A DNA stretch of 64,000 bases from Amyelois transitella (GCF_032362555.1 NC_083509.1:7587001-7651000), one strand, 5' to 3'; positions 38,717-52,369 are shown, counted from the stretch's first letter. Program-made: numbers and translations. The notes: generated by a model not told the origin, from the sequence alone.

Positions 38717-39451
38717 TTCATTTCTTTCTGATGTCTTTATATCTAAATCGAACTATTGAAAACATATATTATTTTGAAATAAATAAAACCAGGTAATTTT
38801 TTGAGTTTATTATTTAATTTTAACCTTATAAAAATAAGAACTTTAACTACTTATTTACACATTAAATACCAAAGTAACCTTTTGAGCAACACTTACACCG
38901 ACTGACCCGCTAATTTTCCCCACCAATATGAGCTCAAGATTATCTAGATATAATTTAGTCAGTACTGGTATCTATTTCAGGATGAGATACCTACTTCTCT
39001 ACATAAAAGAAAATATTGTATTTGAGAATAACTTTTTATATCATCTCTAAGTAATTAAAAGCTAGCGCACTGATGTAGATCATTATTTTATAGTACACTA
39101 TATATATTTAAAAAATAATACGAATTATTGAAACTGGGAGGATTTCATATTTTCGAATACAAGAATAATAAAATAATATTAATTATTTCTTCTTTTATTC
39201 ATTGGTCGTGAAAATGTAATGCCACCACGATATTAAATTTTTTTGGAAATCGCTAGAATTAGATACTCTTTGCGATCTTTGATAATCTTTCCGAATTCAA
39301 TTTATTTGAAAATAAAGTCGATGATTTTTGTGAACGAAAGAGTTGTGTCGTACAGCTTAAATCATCCATGCGTTAATAACAATTTTAAAATCATAGATTT
39401 ACAATATGCATAAATGAAATAGTTCTTAATCATTGCGCTATCTTATCTAAC

Positions 39452-42400
39452 CTACTGAGCTTTAGCCGTCCTTTTACGCGGTGTCAATCTTACTTTGAAT
39501 CCTTCGGCACGCTTTAGGATAATATCGGCTTGTAATTGGAAATCGGATTCCTTAAGGTCGGAGTGAACTCGGAAATTCCTCAAGATGGTGGATAAGATAA
39601 TCTTCAGCTTCAGCATAGCATATTTACGACCTGAGAACGAAACAAATTGTCAGTACAAATGTCTTTTGAATTTATGGGTGCATTTTAAGATTTTTTTTGG
39701 TTTTGGAACATATAAAGAACCTGAATCAACTGCTTTGTTTTCTTAAATAATTCGATATGCATGCTAGTCAATAAACTGTGTAAAAGTTTAACAAGATATG
39801 ACCGGTGTGACAAATAGAACAAAATCTTTGCAAAATTTGTGACTCTTTATATTTTCACCTATTTTCTTGCACACTACGAAACAACACACTCGTCACGCAA
39901 TATTACTATGATTCTAACGTCCTTGATAAGAATGAAATTTCTTCCAATAACTGGAAATATTCTGAAATTATAAGAATGTTAGCAAGGCACTCACCTACGC
40001 AACTCCTGGGCCCAGCAGAGAAGGGGACAAATGCGTAGTAATGGCGGTTAGCAGAACGCTCTGGCAGGAAGTTGTCGGGGTCAAACTTGTCAGGATTGGG
40101 GTAGATGTCTGGCCGACGGTGGAGTTTTATCGTCGCAATGATAACGGTAGTACCAGCTGGCACTTTCTTACCACTGGATGCTGTAAGAAAGGACTTTATT
40201 GTAATTTTAGATGGATTTTGTTTTGTACCTAAAACTTGATTGAATTTAGCGGCACATGAGTAATATCTAATTTGGAAGTTTTTTCCTTTTATTTAGTGCC
40301 TCATAAAAAGTTAATGAAGGCCAGTGCCTGTCCTTCCCTTAATTTTATGACCAGGTCAATATACGGATTTGTAGGGTTAGTCATGAACGAAATCATAACG
40401 CTAATTTAATGTATGTACTTACGTAGAACGACATCTTGTTTGAGATGTCTAGCAATAATTGGCACTGGAGGGTACATTCTAAGCGTCTCCATCAAACACC
40501 TTTCAAGGTATTTCATCTCCAAAGTATCTTGGAACGTGGCTGGACGATCAGAGTCACCAAAAATCTGGTCCAATTCTTCTATTACTTTGTCCTGGATATC
40601 TTGGTGGATTCCCATCATTGAGAGGAAGAAACTACTGCCAGCTGCTGTTGTGTCATGACCCTAAAATAAAATATATATATAAATTTAAAGTTATCATCCT
40701 TCTTGTTTTAGTCAATATTGCTTTTAAGTTCTACGAAAGGAGCCCGGAGTCAAGTGAGTATCTTGACTCAATTATTACGTTAACGTAATAATTGAGTTTA
40801 GAGCTGAACTGTTTGGAGAATATAATTAACGACAATTTAAATATAATTACTTACTTCAAACATAATAGTGTCCACTTGTTCTTTGATTTCTTCGTCAGAA
40901 ATAACAACACCGCTCTGAGAACTTTCAAGAAGAAGATCGAGGAAGGCTAAACGTTTCTTTTCTCCAACATCGTTGTCTTCAACATCTAAATCGTCTTTCA
41001 GGCCAGAAGATTGTCCAAAAGATAAGCCTTCTACGGACGTTGTTTTGGTTGTTGATTCACTGTTCTGAGGTACATCTTTGGTTTCACTTAGGACGGAAGG
41101 TTTTTTGCCAGATTTGAATTCTTCCTTCTTCCTCTTGATTACCTGAAATTAAAACATCGATGAAAACATTTTTTTACGAAATTTAATCAAATATATCAAG
41201 ATACTTATAACATCATTAGCTATATTTCTGAGTGAAATTAGTACCTAATATACACTTCATTTAAATTCTATAAAATAGACTGCTACGAGGCGAATGGTCC
41301 TTACCTTTTTAGTCAATCCATGGATGATGTCAAGGAGTTGTGTCTGATTCTTAGCGTATTTAGTGAAATTGAATATCAGTTCAGGTCTCAGCCATATCTT
41401 GGTATGTCTTAAATGTAGAATATCGCACATCTTCATGACAGCCATCGCATATTCGAATCCACTTTGGTCTTGAGTCGACTTGCTGACGCCCATTGCGGTC
41501 TCTGTAATGTTTAATTGTTACATTAAAGGGTCCCCGGCGTAAAGAAAGACCTATTGACCTCCAATATTCAAAGCACTTGTGTAACCAGAATGATAATAGA
41601 CCCTGAAGCCACGGATGGCGAACATTGGCCATTAGGAGTACGTGAAGCCGTGGGGGGTCGTTAAACACGATCTCACTCTTACTACGTAGTATCCAATGAA
41701 TCAGAACTTGATACCTAAGTTATTTCAATGCTACCAGCTAATCTGTTCCAGGTAAATTATATAATTATACCATAGATATCACGGATATAATACGGATTGC
41801 AATTAAGCGCCTTATTTATTTTAACTTCCTCTGCATAATTCGAATAACAGCCGCTATTATATGCAATATACCTAGGTTAATAGTTGCATTACTTCTAAAA
41901 TATAAAATGCTGATTGCACTGGTAAGCGTGTCATTATACCTACTTGTGATTATGACGTTATTAGTGTCAGTAAAGTAACAAATAAGCTTATTTGCCTTAC
42001 ATACTTAGTCTACAAGAAAACATAATTCCTGCTGACGTAGATGTAGTTAATCTGAATTGAATACCTATAATAATGTATAAGTTGGTCGAAAGTTAATTTT
42101 GAGTGGAATAATATTTAACCAATCCGGTATGAAAAATTAACATTCTTATTTTTTTTATTTAATGTCTCCACTTTAATTAAAACATAAAAGCAAATGTAAG
42201 GAGAAAAAAAATAAAGTATGAATGTTTCAACAGTTATAGGCATGTGAAAAATATTCGTAAGTTATCTTAAAAATATATTTACTAAGAAGTCTTTCAATTC
42301 AAGTCCACAATCCAATGATCTTGAGGCCACTACAACCAGCTACAAGTTGACTACGTGACAGTACTAACAAATTGCTCATTTTTGCCATTAATTTTGCATT

Positions 42401-45400
42401 AGCTCCTTGAAATTGGGCCGACAACGCTGAAATGACTTTTGAACCGTTTAAAGACCTGTTTTAGTAAAAAATATTTAAATATTATGTATATAACCTTGTT
42501 AGCCTAAATTATTGTTATAACTGTAGAAAACATCGACTTTGTCAGCATGTACACTAGAATTTTGAGAAAGAATGTATCTCTGTGCCAAAATTCATCTAAA
42601 TCGTTTTAGCTATTATATTCAAAATTGAACGATAATAATTATTTATTTTTTCGCAAATTATTATTAACTTTATTTGTCTACTCGTATATATGACGATGAA
42701 AAATAACGAGTATGTGTGCATAGTTGCAGTTAGTTTCCAACGACTACTCTGAATGCATAAACTTGCCTATTAATTTATGTCCATGGCCGTATAGCCGCTA
42801 CTTCCGAGAGTTTAGTCTTAACAATATAATGAAAACTTTACAATTATTCTTTGTGAAATATAACTACAGAATTGATCACGAACGAACATTAAAGTTAGAT
42901 TTTGAAAAGGAGATTTTTTATCAATTCAATTATTGCTATTTTTTAGTAGATAAAATCTTTTAATACATAAGTAGCATATTTATAAATGAATTATCCGTTT
43001 TGTAGTCTTTAGGGCTAAACTTTTTCATATTCTAGACGTGATGACTGTTTTTATTCTTCAGTCATGAATGAAGAGCTAAACAGAATTTTATTGCATTGTT
43101 TCCATAAACCGATATAATCAATCGACAAATACAATAGACATTTGCGATCTCAAAGACGAATGAAGTTTGAATTAAACATTTTGAAATTGTAGTAACCTTA
43201 TTACCTACATATAGGTATGTAACTACATAATTTCAACAAAACCCAACAAAATCCTGCTTGTTTCTTAGCTTTCTATTTTTTAATCACGCAATGGATTTTA
43301 ATAAGTATAGAGAATTCATTATTTTCGAAGGTTTCGGTATACATACATACATGTCAACTATTCTTCAAAAGACATCGTGCGAAGCCGGATCGGGTCGCTA
43401 GTAAGTTTCAAAGTAGACAATTTACGTCCTTGTCTGCTAGATCAAACCCGTAAACAAATTTTGTAATTTTATAGATACACGTATGAAATTACTACAGATA
43501 ACGGGTAATGATGCCAATAAGTGCAATATTTCTGGTGTAGGCAATTCAAACGATTAAGACCACATAATTAAGGTTGATCCAGATTGATATTGTTAATTTT
43601 ATTTATAAATTCTAATAACCTCTGTACAAGTTTTAGAAAACATTGCGTTAATTCAATAAATACAAAGCCTCTATAATATATTTAATGTCTCTCTATAAAG
43701 AGCTTTTGAAACTTTATACGTGGCAAACTAAATTATTAATTACGAACCCTTTATATTAGCAAAACAAAGGGATATGATCACGTATGAACGCTGAACATTG
43801 TACAGTTTAGTTAGCTTCATATTTAAATAACCAGGGTCACTAACAAGGTTAAGGTTTATTCAGATAAAACAATAAAGATATTTTCTTACAATCTTTATTT
43901 TTTACGGTTTCGTCATATTTTTTGTAAGTTTATTCGGGGTTTTGGTAAAAGTTTTCCAAATGTCATGACTTGGATTTCGTGTGACTTAGATTTCGTGTAA
44001 ATATTTGGCAGTTTGAACGGTCGGCTGCCACCCAACCCGCCTTGGAATTTTTGTCATGTCAATGTGAATTGACCCTTATTTGCTAGGTTATTTCTTTTTT
44101 CTACTTTGACCGATGTTTGATATTTTTTGGAATTCATACTCAATATCTCACATTTAGAACCTACCTTTCACTGAATTAATCAGTTAACACTATGTTCATG
44201 AGTTTCTGTGCAAATCAAAGATTTTCCGCTCTACGTCCTCGCCTACATTGGTTATAAAAGGTAAACAACTAATGACTCTTTAGGATAATAACACACATTA
44301 CACCAATCACAGTATAAATTCATTTTACATTTACCAGTCTAATCAATATTTCTGTGACTTTAAGTCTTTGAAGAATAACTCAACATGTTGGTTTATTTAT
44401 ATTATAGCTTAAGATTGACACTGATCTTTAATTTTATCACGTATGGTCTGGCTAATTTTAATATTTTGATTATTAATAATTTATTTCGAAATAATCGAGA
44501 GGATCCTAATAAAATCAAAAATATTGTTTTAAACTATACGGCATAAAACCCTACACACGGTTAGCTAAAAATTTCCGATTTCGCCTTTTTTGATGAGGAA
44601 ATAATCAAACACTGTTTCTTATTTTATACTTGTAATATTAAGGCATGGCTGGATTACTTACCCAATAATATCTCGACGGTACATTCGCTCATGTAATCAT
44701 GGCAGTCGAACACACCGGCTTCCTTCTTCATCTTGTCCACAACAGCCCTCGAGTTAGCGTTGAACAGATCAATGAAACTCTTCAGGACGTTCAAATGGAA
44801 AGTAGGAGCGATCAGTTTGCGATGAGAACGCCATTTTTGACCTGTTTAGAAATGGTAAGGCTGATTAATATTTATTGATTAAAGTTAAGGAAATATTTTC
44901 CGAGACGCTTCAGTTTTTGTGGACTAGTAACAAAAATAGGATTTGCAGCAGCTGTTTTTATTGCGCAAAAATATGAAGAAAAAAATACCTGTACTGATGA
45001 GGAGGCCGTTTCCAAGCCAAGGTTTAAAGAACCGGTACTCATCGGCCTTGTCTATGTGGACATGGCTGCTTAGAATCAGCTCCACGTCCCGAGGGTCGTA
45101 CAGGAACACCAGGAGACGAGGGCCAATCCAGACTTTCACAACCGCCTCTTTGTCGTACGGCTCACTCCTTTGAATCAACTTCCTGAAGATATCTGTTGAA
45201 AGAACGGAATGATAATTACAAAAGTAGAGATCAATTGCTCATTCAGAAGTTTTATTAAGTTTAGTAATTACTTAATGTTAACAATGATAATCATGCTATT
45301 TACTGTGTACAGCTACTGAAGAATGGACTTATTTTAATACAAACGATTCAGAGTCAAAATACCATCGTTGTATCGTAATAATTATTCCATTTATCACACC

Positions 45401-45735
45401 TACAAATGTTCCAATGGACAAGGAGGAGCACGTGCTACGATCATTATAAAATAATTCTCATTCTCCGTTCGCCACTCTATTCTCACAAATACATTAGTAT
45501 GAAACAGTGAAACTCACCAGCAGAACCGCCAGTAAACTCTAACGCGTTTCCTAACAGCGGCAATCCGGGGGGTCCGTCAAGTTTCTCTGCCAGCTCATAC
45601 AAGTGACGCCGCGACATCCTCCAATAAGCATACCATAGCACCAAAGCCGGCACCAGGAGCATATAAAACAAACTGGTTGCGGCCCATGTCGTAGACTGCA
45701 CTACGTTCTCCGTTGCGTAAGACATCTTAGAATAT
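39452..45735 (-). CDS. CYP4G: cytochrome P450 CYP4G family, 8 coding exons
   Basis: Predicted 559-residue P450 of the insect CYP4G subfamily. CYP4G enzymes carry out oxidative decarbonylation of long-chain aldehydes to cuticular hydrocarbons in oenocytes, at the endoplasmic reticulum. Exons in transcript order: 45735-45518 (ATG at 45725), 45192-44989, 44841-44662, 41501-41305, 41142-40855, 40660-40423, 40180-39995, 39630-39452. All are GT-AG and in phase. Motifs: membrane anchor around residues 17-35, PPGLPLLGN, the I-helix EGHDTTAAG at about 359-367, E417-T-L-R420, FLPERS, and the heme-binding F492-SAGPRSCVG with cysteine 499. Between about residues 264 and 340 lies an extra hydrophilic acidic stretch (with [16 protein letters not shown]) that is the hallmark insertion of CYP4G. 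Intron 3 is 3.2 kb. An AATAAA on the minus strand sits at 39301-39306. Tail-to-tail with TTC29. Which CYP4G member it is cannot be told here. Confidence 0.95.
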
Positions 45736-46042
45736 CTGCGGACAAAATGATCCTTCTTACTCCAACAACTAAGTGAACGATATAATAAACTTCGCGTTAT
45801 GTGATTACACGTACGCAATCACCTTAATAATCACTGTGAATGAAGAAATGCTTACATCTAGATTCTAGTATTTCTAAACGGTTGCGAAACGTGTTAATAA
45901 CCTTTGTAGCGGGTCAATTTTATTTGTGTTCGCAATTTTATGATATTCGTAAAAATTATTTTATGTACGAATTAATATGATATGCACGGAGTTTCTTCTT
46001 AAATATCACTTCATAATATAAAACATAATAAAACCATATTTG

Positions 46043-46270
46043 ACGGCCTCTGTGGCGCAGCGGTAGTACGCTTGTCTGTGACACCGGAGGTCCCGGGTTC
46101 GAATCCCGGTCAGGGCATGATGAGAAAAGAACTTATTCTGATTGGGTCTTGGATGTTTATCTATATAACTATTCATTATAAAATATAGTATCGTTGAGTT
46201 AGTATCTCGTAACACAAGTTTCGAACTTACTTCGAGGCTAACTCAATCATTGTAATTTGTCCCGTATATA
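46043..46270 (+). mobile_element. tRNA-derived SINE (SINE-B), best copy
   Basis: TGTGGCGCAGCGGTAGTACG (A box) and GGTCCCGGGTTCGAATCCCG (B box) are near-perfect tRNA promoter boxes. The body matches the copy at 10909 closely and ends in GTAATTTGTCCCGTATATAT. It lies about 300 bp upstream of the CYP4G first coding exon, inside the likely first intron. Confidence 0.9.
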
Positions 46271-47694
46271 TTTATTTATATATTTTATTTATTTATTTTA
46301 ATTGAACTGGAAACAAATAGATGAAAATTGTATTAAAACCAGTAGGGTAATTTATAGAATAAATTATCAACTTTATAATTTATTGCAATTAAACAAAAAA
46401 AATACTAACCATACCTTCTTTATAGGAAAACAAATAAAAATATGCATCCATATCCATAATGAAATTAAAAAAATTATACTATAATAATATACTATAATGT
46501 AGCTTTAGGAGTAAAACTACTTATAGCAGAAAACTTTTTAACATTTTTAATAAATAAATAAGACATCATGCTCGTTCCACAAAGGACAAACACTTGATTC
46601 CTCCTTCTACCTCAATGATAAAGGAAGTAATAATAAACATTTGCTTTTAATTCATTAATAACAGTCACGTCTACACGAAACATTTCTGTCAAATCTGCGG
46701 TGTGTGAGTCACACGGATTATAAATCCACGTACATATTTACATATGAAGTCGCCCTTAGAAGAATAAATGTATGACTAGAATCACAAACGGATAAGCCGG
46801 AAAAATCTATCCAATTAGTATAGAACCTTTGACTGTTTCCTTTATTATCTTGCAAATATGTTCGCCAACCAAGTTAAATGTGTCCTACATAGATATATAC
46901 AAGTAAGTACAAGTACTTACGTCAAGTAATTAAGCCAATATTGTAGTTTTATAACTTCTAACATGCCAAATGCAAACTAGTTTATATCAACAAGACATAG
47001 TCCACCTTTTTCTTATATATTTTACAATTATAATTGCAAAGGTCAATTTGACCTATGTAAATTCTTTATTATTATTTTATTTATCGTTAAGTTGTGGGCG
47101 GACGAACTGGGAGTATTATTTTATTTTTATTATATTGTTTAATAATTCTCATCTTTTTACTTGTTTTTTTATTTGTTTATCCAAGGTTCCTATAATCCAC
47201 CATTATATGGTAATGCAATACACATACCCACCTTATATCTAACCGCCTCAGTCTTAGATATCTATCGGGTTCTTCCAGGGCGCACACGGAACCAACGCCG
47301 GGTGTATGATGAAGAATATCATAAAAGGTCCCCTAAGAATTCGAACATAACAAAGATACATGTTTTGAAATCTACTTGTTGTTAGACTAACAACCTAAAA
47401 ACCAGGTCAAACCGCCCGCCTGCCTGCGCTTAAAATGATCGCGTGTTTCCTCGAGTAAAATAATACGAATACTTTGCGAATTCTCGCCAACGTAATGGAT
47501 AGCTTAGTTTTGTTTTAGCAAGTAGGTACCTACTTACTCAAAAGTTTTTACTTTTTTTTTTAATCAATGCAACTCCCCTGCTCGGACCCATTACGACTTG
47601 TTTGGTTTTATTGTATGTTTTGTTTATTTATAAAAAAAACTCCCTAAAGAGAGCGCCCGCGTAAAACAAAAATCCCGATATTTTCCGTTCCCTT
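46271..47694. other. no supported gene
   Basis: AT-rich DNA, probably within the long first intron of CYP4G if the promoter near 49.3 kb is right. A stretch at 47240-47340 is less AT-rich but has no recognisable domain. Confidence 0.35.
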
Positions 47695-47830
47695 GAGAAT
47701 TCCTGAAAATCCTCTAGTCTAGTCTAGTGGTTAGAATCTATCTGCATGTCAAATTTCAGCTCGATCGGTTCAGTAGTTTGGGCTGGGCGATGATAGATCA
47801 TTTTTTGAATATATAAAGAGATTTGACGGT
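47695..47830. repeat. LINE-like dispersed repeat fragment
   Basis: TGCATGTCAAATTTCAGCTC and GATCGGTTCAGTAGTTTGGG are typical of the 3' region of a common insect LINE. A related piece is at 62023-62230. Confidence 0.55.
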
Positions 47831-47961
47831 GTTTCGATACTATAGAAAGTTTTGTTTTGTTTATTTTTAACTTTTATTGATTGTGATTCACTTTTGTTAT
47901 GCAATTTAACAATAAATTAAAATTTTACGTTTTTACTAGTCCCGTTTCTAATTTTCTTACA

Positions 47962-48125
47962 TACATACATAAAATCACGCCTCTTTCCCGGAGGGGTAGA
48001 CAGAGACTACCTCTTTCCACTTGCCACGATCTCTGCATACTTCCTTCGCTTCATCCACATTCATAACTCTCTTCATGCAAGCTCGGCGGTTTCGGGTACT
48101 TTTGACCTAACTAATTTTCTTATTG
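47962..48125 (-). mobile_element. LINE 3' end fragment with CATA tail
   Basis: On the minus strand the frame reads DRGKWKEVVSVYPSGKEA and stops at 47977-47975, followed by TTTTATGTATGTATG. Upstream, CGAAACCGCCGAGCTTGCAT and AGTTATGAATGTGGATGAAG are further LINE coding text. This is the best preserved of three 3' fragments of this LINE in the window, and its tail is shared with SINE-A. Confidence 0.75.
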
Positions 48126-49168
48126 GAAACTATAGTTTTGTATTTTGTATGTAAGTAAAGTATGATATACTTAATTACATGTTAAATATTTAATTGTAAA
48201 AGTTGATCTATCTTATAATTTTGACTGACTGCTATTATAATTAGGAATTTATGTTAATTTCTACCATCAACAACCAGGAATGCTAACTTTTTATAGCGTT
48301 ATTTTTTCTCGAAATCTGCGGTTTTATGTAAATTAATAAATTAATATACATTTATTCTAAATAAAAAAAAGAATACGTACACACAAGATTATAAACAAGA
48401 ATTGTATCTTCAAAAACGAAAAAAGTTACCATTTTCCTTATACTTTGATTTTACCCGGTCGGCCATAAAATTGGTCTGCGATTTATTTTTCATATCTGTT
48501 GGGCAGTTTCAGCGATTAACGCCTATTATATACGAGTATAACTTCATTAATGTATTTTGCATCTTCCTTTCTATATCTTACTCTACGTTCGGGTCAACAA
48601 ATATATTATATAATATCTATTTATAATAACTGGTACAAGATTAAGATTAATTTTATAAAGTTTCGTATTATGTGATGTCCTAGTTAAGACAGTTTTATGG
48701 GTAGTTACGTGTTGCAAAATTAAAAAAACGGAATAAATATTCGCTTATTTTACAAAAATAACTCACCATTTTTGGCTTATCAGTAATGCCATCGTGCGTT
48801 AATTATTACACTTTCAACTGCTTAATAATTTGTAAGATGTATTTATTTTGTGGCTGTAATTTTTTTATACCTGACCTAAAAACTCATTTGAATAAAAAGA
48901 TCCCGATCGTAATGGAAAGAAATATTTCATGCTTATGGTACATAACTAAAATAACACTAATTGTGTATTGTAGTCAATAAAATTAAAAATATATTATTAT
49001 GTTTTACTATTTTAGCATTAAATAGATTCCTAATTGAATCATTCGTCAAAAAATATTGTATTATATATCAACTAGTTAAATATTTTTTTTATAACTAAAT
49101 TGGAAGATAAAAGATGCATTTACGGTTCACAATAAAAATAATATTTTCAGAATTTTCATCACCCCTAC

Positions 49169-49310
49169 CTTTAGTTGGACTCTCCCTTCATCTATTTTTC
49201 AAACACCAATATCACAATTATTTTAACTAGAACGTCCTCAGTCCAAAAGGACTCGATGTCACGGATCGACTATTTGAATGACTCCCGCGCAACTATCTAT
49301 ATACAGGCAA
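49169..49310 (-). promoter_or_regulatory. candidate CYP4G core promoter and non-coding first exon
   Basis: On the minus strand a TATATAG box (49303-49297) is followed by TCATTC (49281-49276), an arthropod-like initiator. About 110 nt further there is a donor, AAAG/GTAGGG, with the exon ending at 49169. The CYP4G coding exon begins with a clear acceptor (CCGCAG at 45736-45741) only 10 nt before its ATG, so a non-coding upstream exon must exist. This site is an inference; spacing of TATA to initiator (about 24 nt) is slightly short. Confidence 0.35.
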
Positions 49311-50039
49311 ACTACGTCACAGTCACGGCGACTCAATATCACACTTGACGCTTTTTCTCGAGCTGCGCTAAACTCAACTTTCTATCTTTTGCATTAAGAT
49401 TCTAGAACTCACAATTTTATATCTATCAAGTCATTGTTTTATTGCTCTTTGAAAGTAATTAAATCTAGATATTACAAGTATAACCTGGAATTTCCCACAT
49501 AAACACGGCATTGGAAGGTTTCTTCAATAATAATATTAAAAATGCAATATTTTCATTTACGAATGGAGTATACGATGCTTACAGCTTTTTCCAACTCCTT
49601 TTTTCACATTTTTGTTGTTTTTATCTTTATAGATCCAAGTTTCGTTAAAACACCCCAAAATAAATTTAAAATTTATCAACATGCTCCTTTTAAGGGCTCT
49701 TCAGCCTCTTATAAAGGGAAATAGCCTGTGGATAACTAACGTAACGAAATAGTTGTCATATTTCAGTATTTGTTTTTGACCTCAAAGTTCACATGCGAAA
49801 AGATGTGTTTACAAACCTGCCACTATACCCCACTACGCATAAAGACGAGACTTCATTCGGAATGCATTTAGGCGCATGTCTATTTTAAGCACTTTTATTT
49901 TAATAGTTAAAGCGCAGAAGCCCTTGTTTATACTTTAAGAAAATAGTAAAAGTCAATCATCAATCAAGTATTCTTAAAAAACAATAATTTATTAAACTAC
50001 TCGTTAAGCAATTTTTCAGTATTTGTATATATATTACAA

Positions 50040-50235
50040 TTCCTTCTAAATAGATCTATTGACCTTGGTCAAAGTGCGCGATGGTTTTTATGTTACACGG
50101 AAAAGTAAAGAAAGACTCTTTTCCGAATTTACATACAGCAAGCAGCGATGGATTTGAACCTGAATCTCTTGCGAGGAGTAGGTACTCTTTTTGAATCGGA
50201 TACTTTTACCATCCTACTAGCAGCGGCCACTTAAG
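50040..50235 (-). mobile_element. probable tRNA-derived SINE fragment
   Basis: On the minus strand GTGGCCGCTGCTAGTAGGAT and CAGGTTCAAATCCATCGCTG resemble tRNA A-box and B-box regions. A body with TCTTTCTTTACTTTTCCGTG and a truncated end follow. Different from SINE-B and SINE-C. Confidence 0.45.
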
Positions 50236-50844
50236 TCGAGCATAGTATTTGGAAATTATTTTGACTCAACAGCGAGTGATATCTCATCCTCTGCAAAAAG
50301 CGAGACCAGAAAAAAAAAGAATGAGAAATATACAACAAAATATTTTAATATGCATGCATACGCTTAAGCTTTTATTTGTTGACTAAGCATAAAGAAGATG
50401 CTTCGTTAGTCTATTTTAAATAATGTTACATTTATGTAAAATGGACGTCACATATATGCATTACATTATATTTAAAAGACCCGATTCTCCGGCTTTAAAT
50501 TACCAAACCTGATATTCGGGTCCAACGTTCATGTTCCAACTTAGGCACACATGATACATTTTAGACGCATCAAATGTCAAGTCAATCTCCATCCTTATGG
50601 AGTACTTATTTGCTAACTCTGCCCTCTGGGTCTAGAGATTTGAATTTAATCATGTGAGTTCCTTCACTAGTCAAGAAGTGCACTAAGAGAGTATTTTCCG
50701 AAATTTCGGCAAGAAAAGAAATTGATGACATTTTTCATTTCACGCGGACGTCTTCTATAAATAAATGATCAGGCTATATCAAGTTTTTAAACGACAATGA
50801 CGTAATTTGAATGTTTTCTGTATAAAATTAATGTTTAATTTATT

Positions 50845-51165
50845 TTATTTCTGATGAGAGTGACTATTGATATTGTCTCCAAAAAGTCTTGAGGATAGCT
50901 GAATTAGAGCTCTCAAAGCTGTTAATCTATTGATTGAGGAGAGTAAACACTTTACAATAATCATGAATACATAGTTATATAGTAATAATAAAGTTAATAT
51001 TAAAAGAAATTTTGTAGCAAAACAAATAATATAAAATATATTTTCTTTAAAAATATTGCCCAATTTTAACGCACACTTACATTTAAAAACTGTCACGCGA
51101 AGTCTCATTGCGAAGAAACTCAATCATCAGTCAGTTAAATTACTGATTATATAAGTTGTGACTCA
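50845..51165 (-). CDS. candidate small membrane protein gene (weak)
   Basis: A 92-codon frame (51123-50845) starts MSFFAMRLRVTVF and carries one strongly hydrophobic span of about 28 residues (IFYIICFATKFLL to FMIIV), then a hydrophilic tail ending DNINSHSHQK. A TATATAA box lies about 30 nt upstream of the frame (near 51150) and overlapping AATAAA motifs follow the stop directly. A GTAAGT donor-like site also occurs early in the frame, so a short first exon is an alternative. No family recognised; the AT-rich content makes chance possible. Confidence 0.25.
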
Positions 51166-51435
51166 AATTATAATATAGCTTTACGTTCGTATAACTTTTT
51201 GTGATTTTAAAAATACGTTATAATAATAAATACGAAGTACCCCGAAAGCTTGGTTAACATGAATGTCTTGGGGTCACGTCCGGTCTCTTTGAAACCACAA
51301 ATGATTTTAAGATATGAATTGTTTCATCGATCATTGTAACAGGTAAAAGTATAGATATATATGAAACCCAAAAAATATTTAAATATGGTTCGTGTAGTTT
51401 CTGGCACTTTAGAATCTACTACACTATCTACTACT

Positions 51436-51653
51436 ACTCCATATCTTTTCCATGAATATCTGAAAAGGCGACTAAGGGATAGGCTTATTAACTTAGGATT
51501 CATCTTGTAGGCGATGGGCTAGCATCCTGTCACTATTTGAATCTCAATTCCATCATAAAGTCATACAGCTGAAACTGGCCTTTCAGTTTTGTCAAGACCG
51601 ATGGCCCTGTCTACCCTGCAAGGGAAAAAGACGTGACTACATGTATGCATGTA
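51436..51653 (+). mobile_element. SINE-A copy, 5' diverged
   Basis: CGACTAAGGGATAGGCTTAT, GATGGGCTAGCATCCTGTCA and CTGTCTACCCTGCAAGGGAA in order, with an ATGTATGCATGTA tail. Confidence 0.75.
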
Positions 51654-52369
51654 ACAGCTAGCTGGTAGTAGCTGGTAGCTGCTTTGTGTAAAAACTGACT
51701 TAACCTTGGGTTCCAGAGACGACGAAAGTGAAATGACCACCAGCAGGAAGTGGAACTCCAGCACCAGCTACAGTTTTGCTATACAAACGTACATACATAC
51801 ATACAAAAACTAAGAGAGTCACGTTTATGCCCCGTGAACGCCCCTATATACAGTTTTAAACATCAGAATAACTGGCCACGAGTATTAGAAGTGCCTCTTA
51901 AATTTTTCGCGTAGATTGAATTTATCAAAGATATTTTTGTGTAAACAAGTATTTAAATATAAACAAGTTCTATTTATTGCCAAATAAAAATCCGATACCT
52001 TGATACATACGATAAATTTATGAACTTTTTAAACTACTTTACGAAAATTCTTGGTTTGTTAGTACGAATAATTAAATCTATTTCCAGCATCAAACATGAA
52101 AGAATTTTCATGTTTATAAACATACAATATTTGAAAGTAATAAAGCTCTTTCCTATAACTCGAAAAGAGTGTGCTGTCCATACAATAGAACACTTTTTTT
52201 TGTATGGTATGAATTCAAAAGCATAACTAAAAGCAATCCTCCTCCTAGCCTAATCGGATGAAAAGTGATAAAGGCTTTAATACAAATATTACCTACAACA
52301 AATACTGAATATTACTGAATCAAGATCAAAACTTGTTTAACCAGAATTGTTGTAAATTTTCCAGCTGAG

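Noticed and set aside
40041-40658. Plus-strand frames over CYP4G exons
   Set aside because: Antisense shadows of exons 6 and 7, which carry the ETLR and heme motifs on the minus strand.
46043-46115. Possible functional tRNA gene
   Set aside because: A and B boxes are excellent, but the acceptor ends do not pair well and the same unit with the same 150-bp body recurs at 10909 and 13408, so it is a SINE head.
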